Positions 1-6,070 of a stretch of DNA of 6,070 nt are shown here, piece by piece. The notes beneath the pieces were generated by a model. The model worked only from the letters and a program-made list of their open reading frames with translations, was not told the DNA's origin and did no database searches. Each line of letters begins with the position of its first letter. Position 1 is the stretch's first letter. The position numbers and the translations under genes are program-made. The stretch comes from Deltaproteobacteria bacterium (GTDB taxonomy: Bacteria; Desulfobacterota; Desulfobulbia; Desulfobulbales; Desulfobulbaceae). The DNA lies in contig JAJRVA010000053.1 of the NCBI GenBank assembly GCA_024277485.1, forward strand, positions 1 through 6,070, in the 5' to 3' direction.

Positions 1-185
1 ACCGGAGACTGCGGCACAGAATGCGGCAGCGGTGCAACAATGAAAATATCGACCTGTTTATCCCGCAGCCTGTTTTCTGTACAGACAACGCCGCCATGAT
101 CGGGCTGGCCGGTTATTACAGTTATCAACAGGGACACCGTGTTTCCCCGGACACGGACGTGTATTCCCGGGCACCTCTTACCTGA
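1..185 (+). CDS. tsaD: TsaD C-terminal end (tRNA N6-threonylcarbamoyladenosine transferase subunit), 5'-truncated by window edge
   Basis: The frame with codons from base 3 gives 60 residues ending at TGA 183-185; the rest lies upstream of the window. Seen: a basic helix (RRLRHRMRQRC), then IDLFIPQPVFCTDNAAMIG and a GYY segment, ending with an SRAPL-type tail. This is the typical end of TsaD/Gcp/Kae1 proteins: the Asp of the TDN motif (codon 84-86) corresponds to the family's metal-binding Asp, and the 'L-x-x-P....CTDNAAMI.LAGYY' block is its C-terminal signature. Known for the family: with TsaB and TsaE it transfers the threonylcarbamoyl group from threonylcarbamoyl-AMP to A37 of ANN-decoding tRNAs in the cytoplasm. 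The DUF2062 gene begins 2 nt after the stop, suggesting a shared transcript and coupled translation. The upstream metal-binding His motif is outside the window, so completeness cannot be judged. Confidence 0.93.
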   Translation, partial: RRLRHRMRQRCNNENIDLFIPQPVFCTDNAAMIGLAGYYSYQQGHRVSPDTDVYSRAPLT

Positions 186-187
186 CC

Positions 188-691
188 ATGGCTTTTAACC
201 TGCAGAGAATCGCCCGGTATTATTCACTGCGCTTCAAGCGGCTGCGCGGAGATCCGAAATCACTTGCCATGGGCACGGCAGTGGGTGTCTTTATCGGCAT
301 TACGCCGACCCTGCCCTTTCACACCATCGCCATCATAGGCGTTACCCTTTTGATGCGGGTAAGCACCATTGCAGCCCTTATTGCGGCAACCGTGGTCAGT
401 AATCCCCTGACATTTGCGCCGCAGTATTATGCTTCCTGGAAGGTCGGCGACTTCCTCCTGCCGAACCGCTTGACCTGGGACCGCATTAAAGAAGTCCTGG
501 AGGTGCTCACCTCCGAGGGAATCATGGAGGGTATGAAAACCGTCAGTCACCTGAGCATGGACGCAATTTACGTCATGATGACCGGCGGCATACTCATTGC
601 CCTGCCGCCTGCCTTCCTCAGCTATTACTTTTCCCTGCGTTTTTTCATCAAAATCAGGGAAAAACGGCGCCGCAGGCACCTGCTCGACTGA
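188..691 (+). CDS. DUF2062 family small membrane protein
   Basis: The product has 167 residues. Seen: a basic N-terminus (RIARYYSLRFKRLRGDP), then the DUF2062 hallmark from about residue 21, GDPKSLAMGTAVGVFIGITP, running into a hydrophobic stretch (about 28-70) that can form one long or two short membrane segments. SNPLT and a following PxY lie at 71-80. A more polar, charged loop spans about 84-120, a second hydrophobic segment spans about 126-153, and the tail is very basic (KIREKRRRRH). Family knowledge: DUF2062 proteins are inner-membrane proteins of unknown biochemical role. The start ATG lies 2 nt past the tsaD stop and has no clear Shine-Dalgarno sequence, so translation is probably coupled to tsaD. 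rsmA follows after 43 nt. Its place between two RNA-modification genes does not by itself show a role in RNA modification. Identity of the family is confident; function is unknown. Confidence 0.88.
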   Translation: MAFNLQRIARYYSLRFKRLRGDPKSLAMGTAVGVFIGITPTLPFHTIAIIGVTLLMRVSTIAALIAATVVSNPLTFAPQYYASWKVGDFLLPNRLTWDRIKEVLEVLTSEGIMEGMKTVSHLSMDAIYVMMTGGILIALPPAFLSYYFSLRFFIKIREKRRRRHLLD

Positions 692-734
692 GAATCTGAA
701 TCAGTGACGGCATCAAAAGATACAACAGGCTGAT

Positions 735-1619
735 ATGGTGTACCAGGATACCAGAACAGTTCTTCAGCAGCAGGGCCTGGCAGCCCATAAGAAAAGGGGG
801 CAGAACTTCCTGGTCCACCGCCATACTGCCGAGCGGATCGTGGAACTGGCCGCGCCCGGCCCGGATGATACGGTCCTGGAAGTCGGGGTGGGCCTGGGGG
901 CGCTGACCCATCCCCTGGCCAGGAGGGTACATCAGGTTATCGGCCTGGAAAGCGATTCCGGGCTTATCCGGTTTCATGAACAGGAAAACGATCTTCCCGG
1001 CAACGTGCGGCTTCTGCACCAGGATATCCTGAAAACCGACCTGGAGGATCTGGCTGCCTCGTGCGGCGGAAAGCTGAAAATCATCGCCAACCTGCCCTAT
1101 TCAATTTCATCTCCCTTTCTTTTCCGCCTCATAGAGCATAACGAATGCATGGACTGGGCGGTCATCATGCTTCAGAAAGAGGTGGCCCTGCGCCTGGCCG
1201 CCGAGCCAGGGACAAAAGACTATGGCGCCCCGACGGTTCTCATGGCCGGCTGCGCCACTGTCACCTCTCTCATGAAGGTCAAACCGGCAGAGTTCCACCC
1301 GCCGCCGAAAATCGACTCCATGGTGATCAGGCTCTCATTCCTGCCGGTTCCGGACCGGGTCAGGTCCTCCCCTCCATTTGACCGGAAGCTCTTCAGGAGA
1401 GTCGTCAATGGCGCATTCGGCAAGCGTCGCAAGACACTCCTGAACGCGCTGAGCTCCTCCGGCCTCGGCCCTGACAAAAAAACCATGGCGGACATCATAA
1501 CACAGGCAGGTATCTCAACATCCGAACGGGCGGAACAGCTCATCTTTGAACACTTTGTCGCCCTGACAAACCGCCTGCGGGCCCACCTGAACTTTCGCAA
1601 TAAAAAATCAACCTCATGA
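735..1619 (+). CDS. rsmA: RsmA/KsgA: 16S rRNA (adenine1518-N6/adenine1519-N6)-dimethyltransferase
   Basis: The product has 294 residues, somewhat longer than the roughly 270 usual for the family. Seen in order: KKRGQNFLVH (19-28), the N-terminal GQNFL signature; SAM-binding motif I VLEVGVGLGALT (47-58); the acidic residue E72 in LES (motif II); D97 in HQDIL (motif III); catalytic NLPY (119-122) followed by SISSPFLFR; MLQKEVALRLAAEPGTKDYG (145-164); FHPPPKIDS (187-195); and FGKRRKTLLNAL (228-239) in the C-terminal helical domain. Known role: it uses SAM to dimethylate two adjacent adenosines in helix 45 of 16S rRNA late in 30S assembly; loss in many bacteria gives kasugamycin resistance. The ATG at 735 is preferred because an in-frame TGA at 705-707 precedes it with no other ATG, GTG or TTG between; AGG at 727-729 gives a weak ribosome binding site. 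The extra length is a short polar tail (RNKKSTS). No key motif is missing. Confidence 0.97.
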   Translation: MVYQDTRTVLQQQGLAAHKKRGQNFLVHRHTAERIVELAAPGPDDTVLEVGVGLGALTHPLARRVHQVIGLESDSGLIRFHEQENDLPGNVRLLHQDILKTDLEDLAASCGGKLKIIANLPYSISSPFLFRLIEHNECMDWAVIMLQKEVALRLAAEPGTKDYGAPTVLMAGCATVTSLMKVKPAEFHPPPKIDSMVIRLSFLPVPDRVRSSPPFDRKLFRRVVNGAFGKRRKTLLNALSSSGLGPDKKTMADIITQAGISTSERAEQLIFEHFVALTNRLRAHLNFRNKKSTS

Positions 1620-1667
1620 TATGGTAGAGTATCAATGAAACTGCGAAATGTTCATATACGGATGAAG

Positions 1668-1698
1668 TTGATAAAGACAGAAAATTGTTGGCTGATAT
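1668..1698 (+). promoter_or_regulatory. weak candidate promoter upstream of the alcohol dehydrogenase
   Basis: TTGATA at 1668-1673 matches a sigma-70 -35 box at 5 of 6 positions, but the best downstream -10-like hexamers are poor (GCTGAT at 1691 with 17-nt spacing, TGATAT at 1693 with 19-nt spacing, each about 3 of 6). The gap 1620-1700 is visibly AT-richer than the flanking genes, as expected for a promoter region. Low confidence; rsmA read-through could also transcribe the dehydrogenase. Confidence 0.2.
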
Positions 1699-1708
1699 CC
1701 CCCCACAG

Positions 1709-1742
1709 CCTTCCACCTTCAACCTTCAACCTTCAACCTTAA
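1709..1742 (+). repeat. CCTTCAA heptamer tandem repeat (short intergenic tandem repeat)
   Basis: Direct reading shows CCTTCCA (1709-1715, one mismatch), three perfect CCTTCAA units (1716-1722, 1723-1729, 1730-1736), then a degenerate unit CCTTAA (1737-1742) leading into CCTG. The period is exactly 7, so it is not codon-structured, and it lies wholly between rsmA and the dehydrogenase start, ending 19 nt before that ATG. The strand shown is almost free of G (pyrimidines plus A), giving a strong strand bias. Heptamer repeats in intergenic DNA are known from several bacterial groups; any function here is unknown. Copy number may vary between strains by slippage. Confidence 0.85.
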
Positions 1743-1752
1743 CCTGACACAC

Positions 1753-1758
1753 AGGTGA
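1753..1758 (+). promoter_or_regulatory. ribosome binding site of the alcohol dehydrogenase
   Basis: AGGTGA sits 3 nt before ATG 1762. It matches the downstream part of the complement of the 16S rRNA 3' end (the GGAGGTGA stretch), which explains the short apparent spacing. It is the clearest Shine-Dalgarno sequence in the window and supports 1762 as the true start. Confidence 0.7.
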
Positions 1759-1761
1759 ACT

Positions 1762-2928
1762 ATGCAGAACTTCGTCTTCCACAATCCGACAAAAATCATC
1801 TTCGGGAAAAATACAATCCCCTCCATTGGTCCGGAAACTCTTCAGTGGGGCAGGAAATGCCTGTTGGTGTACGGTGGCGGAAGTATCAGGAAAAACGGCG
1901 TATACGACCAGGTTATCCTCTCTCTCAGGGAGGCCGGGCTGGAAATAGTTGAGCATCCCGGTGTCCGGTCAAATCCCCTCCTCTCTCATGTCAGGGAAGG
2001 GATCGACAAGGCCAGGGCGCACAACATTGATGTCGTCGTTGCTGTCGGTGGCGGCAGCGTTCTTGACAGCGGCAAGGCCATCTGTGCCGGGGCTGTTGTC
2101 AACCACGATGTGTGGAAATTCTTCACCGGCAGAAAGAGCATTAAAAGCGCCCTGCCCATGACCGCGGTGCTCACCCTGGCCGCGTCGGGTTCGGAGATGA
2201 ATTCCGGCATGGTGATCACCCGTGACGAGACCAGGGAAAAATTCGGCTTCGGCAACAAGCGTCTTTTCCCCAGGGCCTCCATCCTGGACCCGGAGACCAC
2301 CTACACGGTGCCGCCGGATTACACTGCGTACGGGACCGTCGATGCCATCGCCCATGTGCTGGAGTACTACATGACCACCGAAGACCCGGCCACCCCGGTG
2401 CAGGACCGGCTCATGGAAGGGTTGATTGTCAATGCCATGGGCAGTTGCGAGCGGTGCCTGGCCAACCCGGAAGATTACAATGCCCGGGCTGAACTGATGT
2501 GGACCGCCACACTGGCGCTGAACGGGCTGACCGGCGCCGGCCTGGGCAGGGTTGGATTTCCCATGCACATGATAGAACATTCCCTCAGCGCGCTCTATGA
2601 CGTGCCCCACGGGGCCGGTCTTTCCGTTGTCATCCCCGGCTGGCTGCGGTGGCAATCCGTCAGGGACCCGGGCAAGATTATCCAGTTGGGTTCCCGGGTT
2701 TTCAATTTTGAGCTGCGCGGCATTGAACCCGCGGCAGAAACTACAATCAAGATACTTGAAAACTGGTTTTCCAGGGTGAACAGCCCGGTCAGGCTTGCCG
2801 AGCTTGATATTCACCCGGCAGACATCCCAGCAATTGCTGAAAACGCCCTGCAATTAGCTCAAGTCTGGCGAATGGAGCAGCAATACAGCCGGGATACAAT
2901 CGAGGACATACTTTCCCGCTGCTGTTAA
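1762..2928 (+). CDS. iron-containing alcohol dehydrogenase (YqhD / butanol dehydrogenase-like)
   Basis: The product has 388 residues, full length for group III (Fe-type) alcohol dehydrogenases. Seen: the N-terminal FHNPTKIIFGKNTI pattern; YGGGSIRKNG (37-46) at the cofactor site; VAVGGGSVLDSGKAI (93-107); LTLAASGSEMN (138-147); and ARAELMWTATLALNGLTGAG (241-260). The four expected metal ligands are present: D194 and H198 (DAIAH), H269 (PMHM) and H283 (VPHG), with the 4- and 14-residue spacings of the family. Known: these enzymes interconvert alcohols and aldehydes with NAD(P)H. The Gly-rich GGGS at 38-41, as in YqhD, rather than the Asp found in FucO, suggests NADPH preference (inference). Substrate cannot be read from sequence; butanal-type or general aldehyde detoxification are options. 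The C-terminus ends in Cys-Cys, which is slightly unusual. Flanking gaps of 142 and 141 nt mean it may be its own transcription unit. Cytoplasmic, no signal peptide. Confidence 0.93.
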   Translation: MQNFVFHNPTKIIFGKNTIPSIGPETLQWGRKCLLVYGGGSIRKNGVYDQVILSLREAGLEIVEHPGVRSNPLLSHVREGIDKARAHNIDVVVAVGGGSVLDSGKAICAGAVVNHDVWKFFTGRKSIKSALPMTAVLTLAASGSEMNSGMVITRDETREKFGFGNKRLFPRASILDPETTYTVPPDYTAYGTVDAIAHVLEYYMTTEDPATPVQDRLMEGLIVNAMGSCERCLANPEDYNARAELMWTATLALNGLTGAGLGRVGFPMHMIEHSLSALYDVPHGAGLSVVIPGWLRWQSVRDPGKIIQLGSRVFNFELRGIEPAAETTIKILENWFSRVNSPVRLAELDIHPADIPAIAENALQLAQVWRMEQQYSRDTIEDILSRCC

Positions 2929-2996
2929 AGATATACTTCAGGATGCATTCCACACTGTTCCTGCCGGATGCCGGACCGGCCCGCTGCGCAAAACCC

Positions 2997-3025
2997 ATGA
3001 CTTTTTTCATGTACTGCGATAAGAT
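2997..3025 (+). promoter_or_regulatory. candidate sigma-70-type promoter upstream of glgB
   Basis: ATGACT (2997-3002, 4 of 6 to TTGACA) and TAAGAT (3020-3025, 4 of 6 to TATAAT) are separated by exactly 17 nt. The spacer starts with a T-run. A start point 6-7 nt after the -10 box would fall at about 3032, on the A of the mini-ORF ATG. The matches are modest and such pairs occur by chance, so this is tentative. Confidence 0.28.
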
Positions 3026-3031
3026 AAGCAT

Positions 3032-3073
3032 ATGCCATTCCCGCAAACACATCATGCTAACCGACTATTATGA
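3032..3073 (+). CDS. possible 13-residue leader peptide overlapping the glgB start
   Basis: ATG 3032 opens a 13-codon frame, [13 protein letters not shown], whose TGA (3071-3073) overlaps the glgB ATG (3070-3072) as ATGA. Such overlaps are typical of translational coupling, and glgB has no visible Shine-Dalgarno sequence of its own, so ribosomes ending here could re-initiate at glgB. The mini-ORF itself has only a poor purine stretch upstream (GATAAG ending 3 nt before its ATG), or might be translated from a leaderless transcript if the candidate promoter at 2997-3025 is real. It has no run of regulatory codons of the kind seen in attenuators. A chance short ORF is quite possible. Confidence 0.25.
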   Translation: MPFPQTHHANRLL

Positions 3074-4998
3074 AACAAAAAAAACCATCCGGAGACAGTC
3101 AACCCGCATTCCTGGTTACTGACCTGGACAAACATCTCTTTAATGAAGGGACCCATGAACGTGCGTATGACAAGTTCGGCGCCCATCTTCTGACTGTCGA
3201 CGGCATACCCGGGACGGCCTTTGCCGTCTGGGCCCCCAATGCCGCGGAAGTTGCCGTTGTCGGTGATTTCAATGACTGGAACGGTTCCGGTCACGTGATG
3301 GTTTCAAGTGATGCCGGCATCTGGACGCTTTTCATTCCGGAACTGCCTGAATTCAGTGTATACAAGTACCGTATAACCACCCGGGACAACCAGGTATTTG
3401 ACAAATCCGATCCTTTCGGCTTTGCCATGGAAGAACGTCCCCGTACCGGCTCTGTCGTGGTGGACCTCAACCGCTACCAGTGGAATGATGAGGCCTGGAT
3501 GATCTCCCGCCAGGCAGCCCAGTCGCTTGAAAGCCCCATATCCATTTACGAGGTCCACCTTGGCTCCTGGAACAAGGCGCCTGATGAGCACTGGGGTTCC
3601 AGGTACCTCACGTACCGGGAACTCACGGAAACGCTCATCCCATACGTCCTGGAAATGGGCTTTACCCACATCGAACTGCTGCCCATAGCCGAATATCCCT
3701 TTGACGGTTCATGGGGGTACCAGGTCCTCGGTTTCTTCGCCCCGACCAGCCGTTTCGGCACAACCGAAGATTTTATGTACTTTGTTGACCAGTGTCACAT
3801 ACACGGACTGGGGGTCATCCTGGACTGGGTGCCGGCCCACTTCCCCAAGGACGGTTCAGGGCTCAACTTCTTTGACGGCACCCACCTCTACTCCCACATG
3901 GACCCGCGCCAGGGAGAACACCAGGACTGGGGCACCCTGATCTTCAATTACGGCCGCAACGAAGTCCGCTCATTTCTTATTTCCAACGCCCTGTTCTGGC
4001 TGGATAAATATCACATCGACGGACTCAGGGTCGATGCGGTCGCCTCCATGCTGTACCTTGATTATTCCAGGGAAGAGGGCCAGTGGGTCCCGAACCGATA
4101 CGGCGGCCGGGAAAACCTGGAGGCCATCAGTTTCCTCCAGAAGACCAACGAGGTCCTGCATGGTGTTTTCCCGGGAATCCTGACCATTGCCGAAGAATCC
4201 ACCTCATGGCCCATGGTCTCGCAGCCCACGTACCTTGGCGGCCTTGGTTTCAGCCTGAAGTGGAACATGGGCTGGATGCATGACACCCTCCAGTACATGC
4301 AATTAGACGCGATCCACCGGAAATTTCATCATAACCGGATGACCTTCGGGATGCTCTATGCCTTTCATGAGAACTTCATTCTTCCCCTCTCGCATGATGA
4401 AGTCGTGCATGGCAAGGGTTCCCTGCTCAACAAAATGGCAGGAGACGAGTGGCAGAAATTTGCCGGCCTGCGGGCCTATTATGGCTTTATGTGGGGATAC
4501 TCGGGCAAAAAGCTTCTCTTCATGGGAGGCGAATTTGCACAGTGGCAGGAGTGGAACCATGACAAAGGCTTAGAATGGGCCGCCCTTTCCGCACCAAACC
4601 ACCAGGGCATGAAACGATTTGTCCGGGACCTCAACCTTGTGTATCGTGCTGAACCGGCCCTGCATGAAAATGATTTTGACTGGAGCGGCTTTGACTGGAT
4701 AAACGCAAACGATACTGACAACTCGGTCTTCTCCTTTGTCCGTTACGCAAAATCATCCGATGACTTTCTCATCATTGTCTGTAATTTCACTCCCCTGCCA
4801 CGGTATAATTACAGAATAGGCACACCACGGGGCGGCAGGTACATCGAACTGCTCAACAGCGACAAAGATGTCTACTGGGGCAGCGGTGTCGGCAATCCGG
4901 GCGAACTGCAAAGCCTTGACATCCCTTCATACGAACACAGCCACAGCCTGGAGCTGACCCTGCCCCCCCTGGCAACCATTTTCCTGAAACCGGTTTAA
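3070..4998 (+). CDS. glgB: 1,4-alpha-glucan (glycogen) branching enzyme GlgB
   Basis: The product has 642 residues. Seen: an N-terminal CBM48-type beta domain (about 45-130, [20 protein letters not shown]); [20 protein letters not shown] (211-230); GH13 region I DWVPAHF (252-258); region [19 protein letters not shown] (318-334) with nucleophile D322; region III IAEEST (373-378) with acid/base E375; region [15 protein letters not shown] (440-452) with D443; and a C-terminal beta domain (about 545-642). The triad spacings (53 and 68) equal those of E. coli GlgB D405/E458/D526, with numbering shifted by 83, so this form lacks the extra N1 domain of the 728-residue enzyme. Known role: it cuts alpha-1,4 glucan chains and rejoins them as alpha-1,6 branches in glycogen synthesis, in the cytoplasm. 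ATG 3070 is the first start after in-frame TAA 3058-3060; no Shine-Dalgarno is visible. No other glycogen gene lies in the window. Confidence 0.97.
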   Translation: MKQKKPSGDSQPAFLVTDLDKHLFNEGTHERAYDKFGAHLLTVDGIPGTAFAVWAPNAAEVAVVGDFNDWNGSGHVMVSSDAGIWTLFIPELPEFSVYKYRITTRDNQVFDKSDPFGFAMEERPRTGSVVVDLNRYQWNDEAWMISRQAAQSLESPISIYEVHLGSWNKAPDEHWGSRYLTYRELTETLIPYVLEMGFTHIELLPIAEYPFDGSWGYQVLGFFAPTSRFGTTEDFMYFVDQCHIHGLGVILDWVPAHFPKDGSGLNFFDGTHLYSHMDPRQGEHQDWGTLIFNYGRNEVRSFLISNALFWLDKYHIDGLRVDAVASMLYLDYSREEGQWVPNRYGGRENLEAISFLQKTNEVLHGVFPGILTIAEESTSWPMVSQPTYLGGLGFSLKWNMGWMHDTLQYMQLDAIHRKFHHNRMTFGMLYAFHENFILPLSHDEVVHGKGSLLNKMAGDEWQKFAGLRAYYGFMWGYSGKKLLFMGGEFAQWQEWNHDKGLEWAALSAPNHQGMKRFVRDLNLVYRAEPALHENDFDWSGFDWINANDTDNSVFSFVRYAKSSDDFLIIVCNFTPLPRYNYRIGTPRGGRYIELLNSDKDVYWGSGVGNPGELQSLDIPSYEHSHSLELTLPPLATIFLKPV

Positions 4999-5035
4999 TT
5001 CCATATTCCTTAAGACCAGAGGCTGAAGCTGAAAT

Positions 5036-6070
5036 ATGAAACCACGTTTGATACTGCTGATCTGCATCGGAATAGTCGTTTATCTCTCTCTGGCTGTTTA
5101 TCACTCGCGCCAGGTAAAGAAATACCCTGCCGGGAAAATACAGGTTGAGGACCCGGCCGACCGGGTACAGGTCAACACTGCCGATAAAAAAAAGAATGAC
5201 ATCCAGGCCGCAGCGGTCAAGGGTTCAGGAGAGGATACGCCGGATGCGGGGCAATCGGCCACGGACGACCGGTTTGACGCCTTAAGGCAACAGATCCAGA
5301 CTGCCAGTGAAGAGAAAGAAAGGCTCCGCAAAATACTGGACGAAAAGGTGTCGGACAATAAAAACCTTTCGCTCCAGGTCAATGACCTCCGCTTGCGTCT
5401 CGCGCGGCAGCAGGAAAAACTCAAAGAGACCAATACCCGACTCCACAACAGGCAGCAGGCCCTGGAAGAACAGCTGCAAAAACAGAAAACCACGGCTGCC
5501 CGGCTTGATTCCCTGAAAACCTCCCTGATGAGCAAGGCAGATGCAATTGCCAGGGCCAACGAGCGAATAGCCGCCCTCACAGTGCGGGCGGAACAGGCGG
5601 CTGCTGATCTTACCGAGGCACGAAAAGAGATCTCCGGGCTGCAGCTGACACTTGCCGCGTCCAGGTCGGAAAATGAAAAGTTGCTCCAGAAACAGCAGCG
5701 ACTGATGGACGAACTTGCCCGGGCAAAACGCGAAAAAGAAAAACTCCTTGCCGAAACAGGCAGCCTGTATGACCGTCTGGACAAACTGAAATCCCGCCTG
5801 GCCGTAACTGAAACCAGGTTGAGCAAAGCTCAGCTGAAAGCTGAAGCCATGTACCGTTACGGGCAGGAGCAAAGCAGCATGCTTGCCCCCTCTGCAAAGG
5901 AAATTGAAAGTCTTCAGGACCGGATCGCACAGATGGAAGAACGCCTGCAGGATGCGCAACGCAAACTGGCAGCAGACCAGACTGCATTACAAACACTTGC
6001 CGCTTTGCAGGAGAAGGCGGAGAAGGATTCCCTGGCCCTTACTGAAGCCCGGGAGCGGACAGAGAAATTG
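5036..6070 (+). CDS. membrane-anchored coiled-coil protein of unknown function, 3'-truncated by window edge
   Basis: The frame is open from ATG 5036 to the last base (345 codons, no stop). The start is the first after an in-frame TGA at 5030-5032; AGAGG at 5018-5022 is a distant, weak ribosome binding site. Seen: MKPR, then one hydrophobic segment (about 5-22, LILLICIGIVVYLSLAVY) followed by basic HSRQVKK. No clear signal-peptidase site follows, so a signal anchor is likelier than cleavage. Residues about 24-78 are a polar, low-complexity linker; about 79-272 are heptad-like, rich in Leu, Gln, Glu, Lys, Arg and Ala (coiled coil); a break with Gly276 and Pro285 lies at about 273-287; coiled coil resumes to the edge. 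I do not recognise a family: coiled coils resemble many proteins superficially. A C-terminal functional domain (for example OmpA-like or peptidase) may lie beyond the window. It starts 37 nt after glgB and may be co-transcribed, without implying a role in glycogen. Confidence 0.8.
   Translation, partial: MKPRLILLICIGIVVYLSLAVYHSRQVKKYPAGKIQVEDPADRVQVNTADKKKNDIQAAAVKGSGEDTPDAGQSATDDRFDALRQQIQTASEEKERLRKILDEKVSDNKNLSLQVNDLRLRLARQQEKLKETNTRLHNRQQALEEQLQKQKTTAARLDSLKTSLMSKADAIARANERIAALTVRAEQAAADLTEARKEISGLQLTLAASRSENEKLLQKQQRLMDELARAKREKEKLLAETGSLYDRLDKLKSRLAVTETRLSKAQLKAEAMYRYGQEQSSMLAPSAKEIESLQDRIAQMEERLQDAQRKLAADQTALQTLAALQEKAEKDSLALTEARERTEKL

Noticed and set aside
1145..1381. Alternate plus-strand frame of 78 codons within rsmA
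   Set aside because: Fully inside rsmA in another frame, no recognisable motif, and the rsmA frame is intact with all family motifs.
1617..1666. Two short inverted repeats after rsmA (TGATA/TATCA at 1617-1634; TTCAT/ATGAA at 1651-1666)
   Set aside because: Both have 5-bp AT-rich stems with no following T-run, too weak for an rsmA terminator.
1969..2853. Long open frame (294 codons) on the minus strand opposite the alcohol dehydrogenase
   Set aside because: It lies wholly antisense to a gene with clear family motifs; its translation is Gly/Pro/His-rich without any domain. It is a mirror effect of GC-rich third positions.
2963..2980. GC-rich hairpin GCCGG-(8 nt)-CCGGC after the alcohol dehydrogenase as an intrinsic terminator
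   Set aside because: The stem is only 5 bp and the nearest T-run (3002-3007) is more than 20 nt downstream, so it does not fit an intrinsic terminator.
2996..3011. Inverted repeat CATGA-(6 nt)-TCATG containing a T-run
   Set aside because: A 5-bp AT-containing stem with the T-run in the loop is neither a terminator nor a convincing operator; such short repeats are common by chance.
5101..5959. Two overlapping minus-strand open frames (241 and 225 codons) opposite the coiled-coil gene
   Set aside because: Their Ser/Arg/Cys/Phe-rich low-complexity translations are the expected reverse complement of Glu/Lys/Gln/Leu-rich coiled-coil codons. The plus frame has a membrane anchor and heptads and stays open to the window edge.
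1..6070. Mobile element, CRISPR array, tRNA/rRNA gene, or defence-system signature
   Set aside because: No terminal inverted repeats, transposase motifs, spaced direct repeats or tRNA-like sequences were seen; the only tandem repeat is the 7-nt array, which lacks spacers.

Overview
The window is a compact run of genes, all on the + strand, with short gaps (none longer than about 142 bases). It reads as chromosomal housekeeping and central-metabolism DNA from a moderately GC-rich Gram-negative bacterium. The protein styles and the order tsaD - DUF2062 - rsmA - iron alcohol dehydrogenase - glgB remind me of Desulfobacterota (Desulfobulbales-like). That placement is inference from memory; nothing in the window fixes the taxon.

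Layout. (1) Bases 1-185 hold the last 60 codons of tsaD (tRNA t6A37 synthesis), including its metal-site TDN motif. (2) Bases 188-691 encode a DUF2062 membrane protein starting 2 nt after the tsaD stop. (3) Bases 735-1619 encode RsmA/KsgA, the 16S rRNA dimethyladenosine transferase. These three form a tight block, probably one operon, joining tRNA and rRNA modification with a small membrane protein. (4) A 142-base AT-richer gap carries a CCTTCAA heptamer tandem repeat and a good ribosome binding site for the next gene. (5) Bases 1762-2928 encode an iron-containing (YqhD/butanol-dehydrogenase type) alcohol dehydrogenase with all four metal ligands. (6) A 141-base gap holds a possible promoter and a 13-codon mini-ORF whose stop overlaps the next start as ATGA. 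(7) Bases 3070-4998 encode glycogen branching enzyme GlgB with an intact catalytic triad. (8) From 5036 to the window edge runs an open frame of at least 345 codons for a membrane-anchored, coiled-coil protein of unknown function.

Together: RNA-modification genes lead into carbon-storage and redox genes. The alcohol dehydrogenase and GlgB could both serve fermentative or storage carbon flow, but they are separated by gaps that may hold their own promoters, so co-regulation is not shown. No mobile element, CRISPR array, tRNA or rRNA was seen. I found no convincing undescribed system. The items most worth a second look are the mini-ORF/ATGA junction at glgB, the heptamer repeat, and the uncharacterised coiled-coil protein cut off by the window edge.
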